64,000 nt of DNA from Pleurocapsa minor GSE-CHR-MK 17-07R. GTDB lineage: Bacteria; Chloroflexota; Anaerolineae; Aggregatilineales; Phototrophicaceae. A program made the position numbers and the translations under genes. Each line of letters begins with the position of its first letter. Position 1 is the first letter of the stretch. The notes under the pieces were generated by a model that ran no database searches, was not told the origin of the DNA, and saw nothing but the letters and a program-made list of their open reading frames with translations. Of this stretch, positions 43,667-52,532 are shown in pieces. The DNA lies in the NCBI GenBank assembly GCA_019359125.1, contig JAHHHY010000001.1, positions 496,001-560,000 of the forward strand. The letters are read 5' to 3'.

Positions 43667-46600
43667 TTACGGCTGCCACACCAGCACGGTGTTATTCGCG
43701 CTGGCCGTGCCGAAGTACGCGCTGTCTGCGCTCCAGGCGACGTCGTTCAACGCGACACCGACGGTGTAGTTGGTCGGCAGTGCTTCACCCGACGATGGCG
43801 TATACAGGATGACGGTGCCGTCGCTGCTGGCAGTCGCCAGGATGGTGCCGCCGCCATTGTATGCCACCGACGTGATCGGGCCGGTATGGCCGGTCATGAC
43901 GATGCTGGGCGACCACATCACCGTGTCGAACAGCGTGATTGAACCATCCGCGAAGCCTGCCGCCAGACGCTCTCCATCCGGGCTGTAGCTCAGCGCTGTC
44001 ACAGCGCCGCCGGCGTTGAACTCGAAGAAGGCGACGTTGTTCACCAGGTCATAGATGTAGACCGTGCCGCTGCTGGATGCGTAGGCCAGCTGCTGCCCGT
44101 CCGGGCGGAATGACAGGCCGCTGATGCCGGCGTTTGCCTGCAGCTGCGTGATGATCGTTTGCGCGCCGCTGTCCCACAGCGTCACCAGGCCGCTGGTGTC
44201 ACCAACAGCGATGATGGTGCCGGCAGGATTCACGCCGACCTTCACCAGCGTGCCACCCGTAGCCAGCGTCGCGACTGCTGCGCCAGTTGCGCTGTCCCAC
44301 AGGATGACGTTGCCATCACTGCCTGCGGTGACCGGTTGGCCGCTGATGGTGTTCCATGCGACCGCATTGACAGAGCCGGTATGCCCGCTCAGCGTCGCCA
44401 GCACGGACTGACTGCCCACATCCCACACCTGGGCAATGTTGGCATTTCCGTATGCTGCTGCCAGGCGTCCACCTGTTGGGCTGAACGCGATGGCCGATGC
44501 AGCGCCGCTGCCTGTCAGCGTGAAGGATGGAGCTGCTGGCGGTACTGCGGTCGGCTGCTGTGCGGCAATGTCGACCGATGTGCTGGCCGTCGCCGTGGAG
44601 ACCAGATCTGAACCTGTCACCGTCAGATTCACCGTGAAGGTGCCGCTGCTGGTATACGTGTAGGTCGGATTCGCTTCGGTACTCGTGCCGCCATCGCCGA
44701 AATCCCACGCATATGTCGCGCCCGGATCACTGACCGTTGACGTGAAGTTAATGGTGGCCGGATCCATCTGCGACGGTGTCGCAGCCACAGAGGCGGTCAG
44801 CGGTACAGATGTCGCGGTCGGCTCGACTGTAGGCTCGGCCGTCGGCTGAGGCGCCACCACGCTCACGACCTGTGCAAATGGCGTGCTTATCTGTCCATCC
44901 GAGCCAGTGACGGTTAGCGAGACGTTATAGTCGCCGCCCACCGTATACAGCTTGACTGGATTGACATCAGGTGACTGTGTGCCATCGCCGAAGTCCCACT
45001 GATAGCTGATGACCGGGCCGGTCACACTGCTCAGGAAATTGATGCTCAGCGTGTTATTCGGATCCGCGCTGAAGGTAAAGCTTGCAGTGACCGGTTCCGG
45101 TGTCGCTGTTGGCGGTACTGCCGTCGGGCTGACCACGCTCACCGTCTGCTGGGCAAAGTTGGTCTGGCCGCCCGATCCGGTGACCGTCAGGGTGACGGTA
45201 TAGTCACCACCCAGGGCGTACAGCTTGACCGGGTTGAGATCAGCAGACTGCGTGCCGTCGCCGAAGTCCCACAGGTAGCTGGTGACCGGGCCGGTCACGC
45301 TGCTCTGGAAATTCACACTCAACGCGTTATTCGGATCTGTCGCGAAGCTGAAATTCGCACTGACAGGCTCGACGGTTGGCGTCGCTGTCGGCGGTACTGC
45401 CGTCGGGCTGGCCACACTTACGATCTGTTGCGCGACTGCGGTCTGGCCACTCGAACCGGTGACCGTGAGCGTGACGGTATAGTCACCGCCCAGGGCATAC
45501 TGCTTGACCGTATTGATATCTCCAGACTGCGTGCCGTCGCCGAAGTCCCACAGGTAGCTGGTGACCGGGCCGGTCACGCTGCTCTGGAAGTTCACAATCA
45601 GCGTGTTATTCGGGTCAGCCGCGAAGCTGAAGTTTGCGCCAACAGCCTCCACAGTTGCTGTCGCGGTCGGCGGAATTGCCGTCGGCTCGAAAACCGGGAC
45701 AACCTGCACCGCCGGGGCACTGCCCTGCCCGCCTGCACCGGTGACGGTCAGCGTGACGGTGTAATTGCCACCGCCCACATACAGCTTGACCGGATTGGCT
45801 TCTGTCGATTGGGTCAGGTCACCGAAATCCCACAGGTAGCTGGTGACCGGGCCGGTCACACTGCTCTGGAAGCTGATGCTTAACGGATTGTTCGAGTCCG
45901 CGACATAGTTGAAATTCGCAGTGACCGGCTCCAGTGTCGCGGTCGACGGGATCAATGTCTCCGTAGGCGGAACCTGCGTCGAAGTTAACGTCGGCGTTAC
46001 CGGCGTCTCTGTCGCAGGAATCAGCGTCGGTGTCAGGGTTGGCGTCACCGGCGTCTCTGTTGGAGGCACCTGCGTCGACGTATTCGTTGGCACCACCACA
46101 ATTTCCTGCGTATTGGTCGCGGTGGCCGTGGCCGTCGCCGTTACAGAGGACGTCGTGGTTGGTGTCGCGGTCGCCGTCAGGGTCTCTGTGGATACAGGGA
46201 TTGAGGTGTTGGTCGCCGTATTGGTGGGCGTGAGCGTGACGGTGGGTACTGGTGCCGCCACCACAATCGTTGTTTGCACCGAGCTGGTACCACCCGGTCC
46301 GCTGACAACCAGCGTGACGGTATACGCGCCAGGTACGATAAACGTGTGCTGCGGATCTTCTTCACTGCTGATGTTGCCATCGCCGAAGTTCCACGAGTAG
46401 GCGTTAATCTGGCCGGTCGAGCGGTTCAGGAACTGCACGTTTAGAGGCGCGACACCCTGCACCGGGTTCGACGTGAAAGCGGCCTGCGGCGCAGGAATCT
46501 GCGGGCTGGACACAACGATCTGTCCGGATGTAATCGCCACACCACCAGGCCCTGAGACTGTGAGGAACACATTAAAGGTGCCCACCGTCTGGAAGACCTT

Positions 46601-47593
46601 CTGCGGATTCACGGCTGTGCTCGTGCTGCCATCACCGAAGTTCCAGAAGTAGCTAGTGATCTGGCCGGTCGATTGATTGGCGAATTGCACCGTCAGTGGC
46701 GCATTGCCACTCACAGGCGAAGCTGTAAATGCCGCACGCGGGGCACTGGGCGAACTGACCAGCACCTGACTGCTGACGTTGGAGGAACCACCAGGTCCCG
46801 AGACGGTCAGTGAGACGGTGAAAAGGCCTGCACGCGTATAGATCTTGACTGGATTCTGCTCGGTGCTCGTCGTATTGTCACCGAAATTCCAGTTGTAGCT
46901 GTTGATCTGGCCGCTGGACAAGCTGGTAAAGCGAACCGTCAACGGCGCTTCGCCGGTTGTGGCGGACTGGGTAAAGGCGGCCAGCGGACGCGGCACGGAA
47001 GGCGTCTGCGTCGGGACGGGCGTCGGGCGTGAGTTACGCACCTGAATGCCACCCGTTACCGTCGAGAGGGTCGTGCCGTCACGCAGGAACAGACGCAGGC
47101 GCAGCTGATATTCGCCATCGTTGATTGCGCCTGTGGACCAGGTTCCCAGCAGACCATCAAGCAATGGTGTGGAAATCACCCCACTGACCGGATACCACAG
47201 GTTCTGCGGATTCACTGACGGGCCGTATTCAAGCTGATATTGCAGGAACTGCGGATGCAGCGCCGAGCCCAGCACGGATACGTTGCCGGAAACGATACTG
47301 CCCGGTCCCGGAGAGAAAATCGCAATCCGGATAGGCGTCGTGACAATCTGCGTCGGAAAAGGTGTAGGCAGAATGACGACGGAAGTTCTGATAATAGACG
47401 TTGGAAGAATGACCACGCCAGGGGATGGCAGTGCCGTGGGAATGGTGATCGTTGGCGTCACCGACACGGTCGTCGATGGTGTCCTCGATGGTGTGAGGGT
47501 TGCTGTCGCCTGCTCTGCGGCACCCAGGTTACAGGCACTCAGCAGCAATGCTGATAACAGCATCAGTAAGATGAACAAAGGTTGTCGTTTCAT
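43667..47593 (-). CDS. Giant lipoprotein: eight PKD domains and a seven-bladed WD40 propeller
   Basis: The protein has 1308 residues. A lipoprotein signal (MKRQPLFILLMLLSALLLSA then Cys21) predicts anchoring at the cell surface. A Thr/Pro-rich stretch follows, then an Ig-like region, three PKD domains (each with NWNFGD-type or WNFGDG cores), a long Thr/Pro/Val linker, five more PKD domains (WDFGDGTQS cores), and finally seven WD40-like repeats ending VLVWQP. Four of the last five PKD units are near-identical. No catalytic domain is present. A role in adhesion, surface scaffolding or binding of polymers or proteins is inferred. Its own promoter lies just upstream. Confidence 0.9.
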   Translation of the reverse strand: MKRQPLFILLMLLSALLLSACNLGAAEQATATLTPSRTPSTTVSVTPTITIPTALPSPGVVILPTSIIRTSVVILPTPFPTQIVTTPIRIAIFSPGPGSIVSGNVSVLGSALHPQFLQYQLEYGPSVNPQNLWYPVSGVISTPLLDGLLGTWSTGAINDGEYQLRLRLFLRDGTTLSTVTGGIQVRNSRPTPVPTQTPSVPRPLAAFTQSATTGEAPLTVRFTSLSSGQINSYNWNFGDNTTSTEQNPVKIYTRAGLFTVSLTVSGPGGSSNVSSQVLVSSPSAPRAAFTASPVSGNAPLTVQFANQSTGQITSYFWNFGDGSTSTAVNPQKVFQTVGTFNVFLTVSGPGGVAITSGQIVVSSPQIPAPQAAFTSNPVQGVAPLNVQFLNRSTGQINAYSWNFGDGNISSEEDPQHTFIVPGAYTVTLVVSGPGGTSSVQTTIVVAAPVPTVTLTPTNTATNTSIPVSTETLTATATPTTTSSVTATATATATNTQEIVVVPTNTSTQVPPTETPVTPTLTPTLIPATETPVTPTLTSTQVPPTETLIPSTATLEPVTANFNYVADSNNPLSISFQSSVTGPVTSYLWDFGDLTQSTEANPVKLYVGGGNYTVTLTVTGAGGQGSAPAVQVVPVFEPTAIPPTATATVEAVGANFSFAADPNNTLIVNFQSSVTGPVTSYLWDFGDGTQSGDINTVKQYALGGDYTVTLTVTGSSGQTAVAQQIVSVASPTAVPPTATPTVEPVSANFSFATDPNNALSVNFQSSVTGPVTSYLWDFGDGTQSADLNPVKLYALGGDYTVTLTVTGSGGQTNFAQQTVSVVSPTAVPPTATPEPVTASFTFSADPNNTLSINFLSSVTGPVISYQWDFGDGTQSPDVNPVKLYTVGGDYNVSLTVTGSDGQISTPFAQVVSVVAPQPTAEPTVEPTATSVPLTASVAATPSQMDPATINFTSTVSDPGATYAWDFGDGGTSTEANPTYTYTSSGTFTVNLTVTGSDLVSTATASTSVDIAAQQPTAVPPAAPSFTLTGSGAASAIAFSPTGGRLAAAYGNANIAQVWDVGSQSVLATLSGHTGSVNAVAWNTISGQPVTAGSDGNVILWDSATGAAVATLATGGTLVKVGVNPAGTIIAVGDTSGLVTLWDSGAQTIITQLQANAGISGLSFRPDGQQLAYASSSGTVYIYDLVNNVAFFEFNAGGAVTALSYSPDGERLAAGFADGSITLFDTVMWSPSIVMTGHTGPITSVAYNGGGTILATASSDGTVILYTPSSGEALPTNYTVGVALNDVAWSADSAYFGTASANNTVLVWQP
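44880..45925 (-). repeat. Tandem DNA repeats encoding PKD domains 4-7
   Basis: Four units of about 273-282 nt recur. For example, ACAGGTAGCTGGTGACCGGG appears at the same place in units near 45271, 45550 and 45831, and a variant copy lies near 45000. Similarity at silent sites as well as in protein indicates recent duplication or gene conversion. Confidence 0.8.
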
Positions 47594-47642
47594 GAGTCAA
47601 CTCCAATTGCGGGCGCCAAGAAACGCCAGGGTGTCATATGAC

Positions 47643-47672
47643 TTGTTACTCTATTATCACTCATATTGTCAA
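47643..47672 (-). promoter_or_regulatory. Promoter of the PKD/WD40 lipoprotein gene
   Basis: On the minus strand, TTGACA (47672 to 47667) and TAACAA (47648 to 47643) are 18 nt apart, about 50 nt before the ATG. The -35 is perfect and the -10 is moderate. The divergent LOV kinase gene shares this 184-nt gap; no clear promoter for it was found. Confidence 0.45.
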
Positions 47673-47777
47673 TCGTGGCCCCCTACTTTCACGGTGGTAG
47701 ACGAAAGCGTAGTTCAATGGTATTGTTTCCATAGGTAAACGGGTCTTTGATGCGGCGGACGTACTCGTGTTCACGGC

Positions 47778-49067
47778 ATGACAGGGGTTCGCTTGAACGA
47801 CGACACATTCAGCCAGATTTCGGCCTCGCTTGAAACGGCCTACGCGTTGCATCAGCGTGCCATGGACGCCAGCATCAGCGGCATCACCATCGCCGATACT
47901 TCCCTCGAGGGCATGCCCCTCACATACATCAATCAGGCGTTTGCACACATTACCGGCTATGACGTGGATGCCGTTCTGGGTAGAAACTGTCGCTTTTTGC
48001 AGGGTGAGGACCGCCTGCAGCCCGAGCTCGATGTGCTGCGTGAGGCATTGAATGCTGGCCGCAGCTGCCGCGTGACGCTGCGCAACTATCGCCGTGACGG
48101 CACATTGTTCATCAACGAGCTGTCTATGTCCCCGATCTATGGACGGGACGGGCAGCTCACACATTTTGTGGGCATTCAGAACGATGTGACGGAACTGCAT
48201 CAGGCGCGCCAGGCGCTTATACAAAAACAGATCGTGCTTGAAAGCACAGTGCGTGAACTGCGTGAAACCCAGATGATGCTGGTACATGCCGAGAGGATGA
48301 ATGCCCTGGGCCAGATGGTGGCCGGCATCGCCCACGAGATCAATAATCCGCTCAGCTTTGTCACCAGCAATCTCCACAGTCTGAATGATATTCTGCGCAA
48401 TGTGTTCAGTGCCTACGACGAGCTGGAATCGCTCGTGCGTCAGTCCCCCTACCCTGAGACGAAGCAGCGCGCTGGTGACCTGCGCGTGCAGTCTGAAATC
48501 GACTACGCGGTCAGCGATATCGATGACCTGGTCAGGGCATCCATTGAAGGTCTTCAGCGTATGAAGGGTATTGTCCAGGGATTACGCACCTTCGCGCGTT
48601 TGGACGAGGCAGAGTTTAAAGTGGCCAGCATCCGCGAATGTGTGACCAGCGCCCTGATGATCGCCGGTGGTGAGCTGGGTGGCCGCATCACGGTCAATCT
48701 GGACATCGATGATGTTCCGCCCATTTACTGCTGCCCGGCAGAGCTGAATCAGGTATTTCTCAATCTGATTGTCAATGCAGCTCAGTCGATGCCAGAGCGC
48801 GGCACTATTGACATACTCGCGGAAGACAGCGACAGTCGTATTGTCATCTCTGTGAAGGATTCAGGGCTGGGAATGCCCCCTCACGTCCTGACGAATTTGT
48901 TCACTCCGTTCTTCACAACCAAGCCTGCGGGTGTAGGCGTCGGTTTGGGGCTGGCAATTGCCCATAAAATCATCACAGAACGACACAAAGGTACAATACA
49001 GGTACAATCTGAACTCGGGAAAGGCACTGTGTTTCAGATCACACTACCGAAAGATATCCGACGATGA
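47778..49067 (+). CDS. LOV-domain (blue-light) sensor histidine kinase
   Basis: The protein has 429 residues. Residues ~30-140 form a PAS/LOV domain with the flavin-adduct motif GRNCRFLQG, in which Cys71 is the photoactive residue; VGIQNDVTELHQARQAL leads to a coiled linker. The kinase core has MVAGIAHEINNPLSFVTSNL with phospho-acceptor His186, then an ATP-binding domain with FLNLIVNAAQSMPERG and a GVGVGLGLAIAHKI lid. There is no membrane segment, so it is a soluble photoreceptor. The stop overlaps the start of the receiver-kinase gene (ATGA). Confidence 0.93.
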   Translation: MTGVRLNDDTFSQISASLETAYALHQRAMDASISGITIADTSLEGMPLTYINQAFAHITGYDVDAVLGRNCRFLQGEDRLQPELDVLREALNAGRSCRVTLRNYRRDGTLFINELSMSPIYGRDGQLTHFVGIQNDVTELHQARQALIQKQIVLESTVRELRETQMMLVHAERMNALGQMVAGIAHEINNPLSFVTSNLHSLNDILRNVFSAYDELESLVRQSPYPETKQRAGDLRVQSEIDYAVSDIDDLVRASIEGLQRMKGIVQGLRTFARLDEAEFKVASIRECVTSALMIAGGELGGRITVNLDIDDVPPIYCCPAELNQVFLNLIVNAAQSMPERGTIDILAEDSDSRIVISVKDSGLGMPPHVLTNLFTPFFTTKPAGVGVGLGLAIAHKIITERHKGTIQVQSELGKGTVFQITLPKDIRR

Positions 49068-50284
49068 GTGAGCAGTACGAAGCCATCAATACCGATGAGA
49101 TGATGGCTGGCAGAGGCCAGCTGCTGATTGTCGATGATGAGGAAGAAATCCTGAAGTCTTTGCGGCGGCAGTTCAGGCGTGACTACGACGTGTATACAGC
49201 ACGCAGTGCCGAGGAAGCATACCGCATCCTGCTGGAGCATCCGATTCAGGTCATCATCTCGGATCAGCGGATGCCAGAGGTAAATGGCAGTGAATTCTTC
49301 TCGCGCATGAAGGATGAATTCCCGGATGCCGTTCGCTTGCTGCTGACCGGGTATGCAGATATCCAGGCTGTCATCTCGGCCATCAATGACGGGCAGATCT
49401 TTCGCTACATTACCAAGCCGTGGGACCCGCAGGAACTGAACACCATCGTGCGTGAGGCATTTCATCGCTTCAGCCTGGTGATGCAAAGCCGCCGCCTGTA
49501 CAACGAATTGCGCGAGGCCAATGCGCTGCTGGAGGAACGTGTAAAGGAGCGTACCACCCGCCTGGAAGAACTGGCCGAGCGCCTGCGTACCCTGGTGGAA
49601 CAGCGCGACTCCTTCATTGGCATGGCAGCGCATGACCTGCGCACGCCTATTCAGGTGGTTCAGGGCTTCACCGACCTGCTGCTGCATCCCAAAACAGACC
49701 CAACCGAGTATCGTAACTTCGTGCTCATCATTCAGGAAACAATGCACGATATGCTCAACCTGCTCAATAATCTGCTGGACATCACAGCGATTGAATCAGG
49801 GAAAATACAGTTAAACCGCAATCTCGTTCGCATCGATACATTTGTAGAGCGCGTTGCCCGCGATAATCGTATGCTGTCTGATAAAAAAGGCATCTTTCTC
49901 GATGTCGTGCTGGAAAAAGACCTGCCCCAGTTCCGGTTTGATGCCCAGCGCATCGAACAGGTGCTGAACAACTTCCTCAGCAATGCCTTCAAATTCAGCG
50001 AGAGCGGTTCTACGGTAACTATTTCAGTGCGCAGGCTGGATGGCGAAGTGGAATTTCGTGTCATAGATCAGGGGATGGGCATTCGTCCGGATGAAATCAC
50101 CCGGATTTTCAATGAGTTTCAGCGCACCAGCAATAAACCGACTGGCAGCGAGAGCAGCACCGGGCTTGGGCTGTCGATTGCACGTAAACTGGTCGAGCTG
50201 CACGAGGGGCGTATCGGGGTGAAAAGCCAGGTCGGCAAGGGAAGCAGTTTCTACTTCACCTTGCCGACAAATGATGTGGACTAA
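49064..50284 (+). CDS. Receiver-histidine kinase, partner of the LOV kinase
   Basis: The protein has 406 residues. An N-terminal receiver (LLIVDDEEEILKSLRRQFRR, phospho-acceptor Asp67 in VIISDQRMPEVNG, Lys in YITKPWD) has the RpfG-like VRLLLTGYAD element. A coiled coil (residues ~140-180) leads to a histidine kinase core with SFIGMAAHDLRTPIQVVQGF (His190) and an ATP-binding domain ending GSESSTGLGLSIARKLVELH. It is translationally coupled to the LOV kinase, which probably phosphorylates its receiver to alter the second kinase's activity. The final target is not encoded nearby. Confidence 0.92.
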   Translation: MSEQYEAINTDEMMAGRGQLLIVDDEEEILKSLRRQFRRDYDVYTARSAEEAYRILLEHPIQVIISDQRMPEVNGSEFFSRMKDEFPDAVRLLLTGYADIQAVISAINDGQIFRYITKPWDPQELNTIVREAFHRFSLVMQSRRLYNELREANALLEERVKERTTRLEELAERLRTLVEQRDSFIGMAAHDLRTPIQVVQGFTDLLLHPKTDPTEYRNFVLIIQETMHDMLNLLNNLLDITAIESGKIQLNRNLVRIDTFVERVARDNRMLSDKKGIFLDVVLEKDLPQFRFDAQRIEQVLNNFLSNAFKFSESGSTVTISVRRLDGEVEFRVIDQGMGIRPDEITRIFNEFQRTSNKPTGSESSTGLGLSIARKLVELHEGRIGVKSQVGKGSSFYFTLPTNDVD

Positions 50285-51648
50285 CCCAGCTGCGCCAGCG
50301 CAGTCAGAATTGTAGGCAGCAGCTGTTTCTTGCGCGAAACCACACCGGGGGCATCCAGTGTGCCGTCATCCAGTCGGGCATACGGCAGTGCGCCGATAAA
50401 CTTTTGTTGTCCCACGGCGATCAGTCGGCTGTTTCCGCGCACCACATCGGTGACCATCAGCACAGCCATAGCCAGTTTTTCTTTGCTCACCTGCTCATGC
50501 AGCGCATCGATTAGTTCATGCAACCGGCTTGCCAGCTCCGAGAAGTTTGTGACTTCCACCTGCGAAATGCCGACCTGCTCTCCGGCAGCCTCGTAAAATT
50601 TCACGTCGCTCGTCACGATTTCTGCCACAGGGCGTGACCCTAAGCCGGCACCTGCCGCCAGCAGGTCGTTGCCCAGGTCGTGAATGGCCGCCATCAAGGC
50701 GTCTTTTGTGGGTTCGGCGCCGTCCTTCACCAGTCGTGCCATCTTGGCCAGCGCCAGCGCGGCAGCCTTATCACGCTCGGTCGCGGTTGGCGAACGGAAA
50801 ATAAGCGTATCGCTCAGGATGCCGCACAGCAGGATACCCGCGATCGGCGCCGGAAATTCGCGATTCAGGTCCAGGCATTCTTCAGTGATCAACGTGGAGC
50901 AGCTTCCCACTGGCTCAATCTGGAAACGGATAGGCACCTGGGTGGGAATCGTGCTCAGGCGGTGATGGTCGACCACTTCCACTACTTCAGCTTCTTCCAG
51001 CCCGGGGACAGACTGCTGCAATTCGTTATGGTCCACCATCACAACCGAGCGTTTAGGTGGCGACAGCACGGCTGATTTTCGGCACAGACCGGCATAGCGG
51101 CCATCCGCATCCACCACCAGGAAATCGTCGTGGTCATTGCGCATCACCTGCGGAATGATGTCCTGCACAAAGTCCTCGGCAGACAGCGTCAGTGAATCGG
51201 TATCGAGCGCTGTGTTGGCCTTGCGATCGAATTCTTTTGCCAGCGCGAGCACCGAGGTGGAGCTCAGTGCATCTGCAAATGTCGCAAACAGCCCTGCCCC
51301 ATTCAACAGGCCAATTGGCTTTCCCTCCTGGTCCAGCACCGGCGCAGGTCGCCGTGTGCGCGCAATAAGCTGGCAGGCTTCCAGCAGCGTCTGGTTTTCG
51401 TTCAGCGAGGCGATGTTCGCCATGATGTCATTCACGCGCGCACGGACATCCGCGATCAGCAGGGGCGCGCTGATGCCAAATCGCTCCAGCGCAAAAGCGG
51501 TTTGCTTGTTCACGCCACCGCAGCGGCCAGCGACATACTCCTGATCGCGCGTCTGATTCAGCAGCCACGCATAGCCCATGGCAGATGCGATGGCATCCAT
51601 GTCGGGATTGCGATGCCCAATGACAATAATCGGATCCGTTGCCTTCAT
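50281..51648 (-). CDS. ppaC: Manganese-dependent (family II) inorganic pyrophosphatase with CBS domains
   Basis: Starting at ATG 51648 the protein has 455 residues; ATG 51663 and 51687 are also in frame. The DHH catalytic domain is split by an insert: IIVIGHRNPDMDAIASA (His12, Asp16, Asp18) comes first, then two CBS domains (~residues 65-230), then VVMVDHNELQQSVPG, VEVVDHHRL and the C-terminal SRKKQLLPTI substrate motif. CBS pairs let adenine nucleotides regulate the enzyme. The DRTGG domain seen in some clostridial relatives is missing. It removes pyrophosphate made in biosynthesis. Confidence 0.92.
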   Translation of the reverse strand: MKATDPIIVIGHRNPDMDAIASAMGYAWLLNQTRDQEYVAGRCGGVNKQTAFALERFGISAPLLIADVRARVNDIMANIASLNENQTLLEACQLIARTRRPAPVLDQEGKPIGLLNGAGLFATFADALSSTSVLALAKEFDRKANTALDTDSLTLSAEDFVQDIIPQVMRNDHDDFLVVDADGRYAGLCRKSAVLSPPKRSVVMVDHNELQQSVPGLEEAEVVEVVDHHRLSTIPTQVPIRFQIEPVGSCSTLITEECLDLNREFPAPIAGILLCGILSDTLIFRSPTATERDKAAALALAKMARLVKDGAEPTKDALMAAIHDLGNDLLAAGAGLGSRPVAEIVTSDVKFYEAAGEQVGISQVEVTNFSELASRLHELIDALHEQVSKEKLAMAVLMVTDVVRGNSRLIAVGQQKFIGALPYARLDDGTLDAPGVVSRKKQLLPTILTALAQLG

Positions 51649-51768
51649 AGGTTGTTCTTTCATCTTCAGGTGACAATGACCGCCCAATGATACAACTCAA
51701 ATGGGCACATTAACACGGTGTGGCCTGGGTGGACTGCGTAACCAACCTCATGCAGAAATTGTTCTATA

Positions 51769-51777
51769 TGTTAGAAT
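51769..51777 (+). promoter_or_regulatory. Extended -10 promoter of the aldolase operon
   Basis: TGT directly precedes TAGAAT (51772-51777), 38 nt before the aldolase ATG. The -35 position is weak (CATGCA). Confidence 0.4.
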
Positions 51778-51815
51778 CAGCTTAATCCTCAGCGCATCTA
51801 CGAAAGCCAAATCTC

Positions 51816-52532
51816 ATGCCACTACCATACGCTCCGGCTGTCCTCACCGTGTCTGACGCAAGGGTTACCGCTATGCGCGAGAAAGTGGCCCGCTTTGGCC
51901 GCATTTTTTACGAGCGCAAGCTGACGGACGGTGCTGGTGGCAATATCTCTTCGCGCGTTGAAAACCTGGTGTGCATTTCTCCCCGTTATGCAGGCAGCAA
52001 GCGTCAGTGGCAGCTGTCCGCGGAAGACATCCTGGTGGTAGACCTTGATGGCAATGTACTTGACGGGGCTGGTGAGCTGTCGCGTGAATCCAAGGCGCAT
52101 TTCAAGCTGCATCGTGAGCTTGGCCATCTGGGGACCGGTGTGATTCATGCTCATGCGCGCAATGTGCTTGTGTTTGCAGCACAGGCGCGTCCGATTCCCC
52201 CGGTACTCGAGTCAACGCGCAAGTTTGGTGAAATCGGCGTCACTCGCTATGCCCCGGCGCATGGCCAGTATCTGGCGGATTATGTCTTTGAAGTGATTGA
52301 ACGTGAACAGCACCGCATCACCAAGCAGGCGGCGGCGGCGATTGCCCCTTACCACGGCCTGTTTGTGATGGGAAAAGACATCGATGCTGCTCTGGATGCC
52401 GTCGAGCGCATCGACAACAACGCCTATTGCATCCTGATGGGCAGCCTGCTTGCCTCCAGTGATGCGTTGCAGGCCGCGCGCGATACGATGGAACAGACAA
52501 TGGCTGATTATGAGGCGGGCGAAAACAAGTGA
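51816..52532 (+). CDS. Class II aldolase/adducin-family protein (FucA-like)
   Basis: The protein has 238 residues. Motifs are TDGAGGNISSRV, SRESKAHFKLHRE (acidic residue of the site), VIHAHARNVLVFA with the zinc-binding His pair, and APYHGLFVMGKD with the third His. Family members cleave L-fuculose-1-P, L-rhamnulose-1-P, L-ribulose-5-P and similar, or act as epimerases. The adjacent PfkB kinase would supply a phosphorylated sugar. The gene is coupled to that kinase by a GTGA overlap. The exact sugar is unknown. Confidence 0.85.
   Translation: MPLPYAPAVLTVSDARVTAMREKVARFGRIFYERKLTDGAGGNISSRVENLVCISPRYAGSKRQWQLSAEDILVVDLDGNVLDGAGELSRESKAHFKLHRELGHLGTGVIHAHARNVLVFAAQARPIPPVLESTRKFGEIGVTRYAPAHGQYLADYVFEVIEREQHRITKQAAAAIAPYHGLFVMGKDIDAALDAVERIDNNAYCILMGSLLASSDALQAARDTMEQTMADYEAGENK

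Noticed and set aside
44880-45925. CRISPR-like periodic repeats
   Set aside because: The period is about 280 nt and the units are coding PKD domains, so this is protein repeat duplication.
45909-46400. Plus-strand ORF rich in VAVAVAV/GVSVGG repeats
   Set aside because: It is the antisense of the Thr/Pro/Val linker of the PKD lipoprotein; the repeats follow from that composition.
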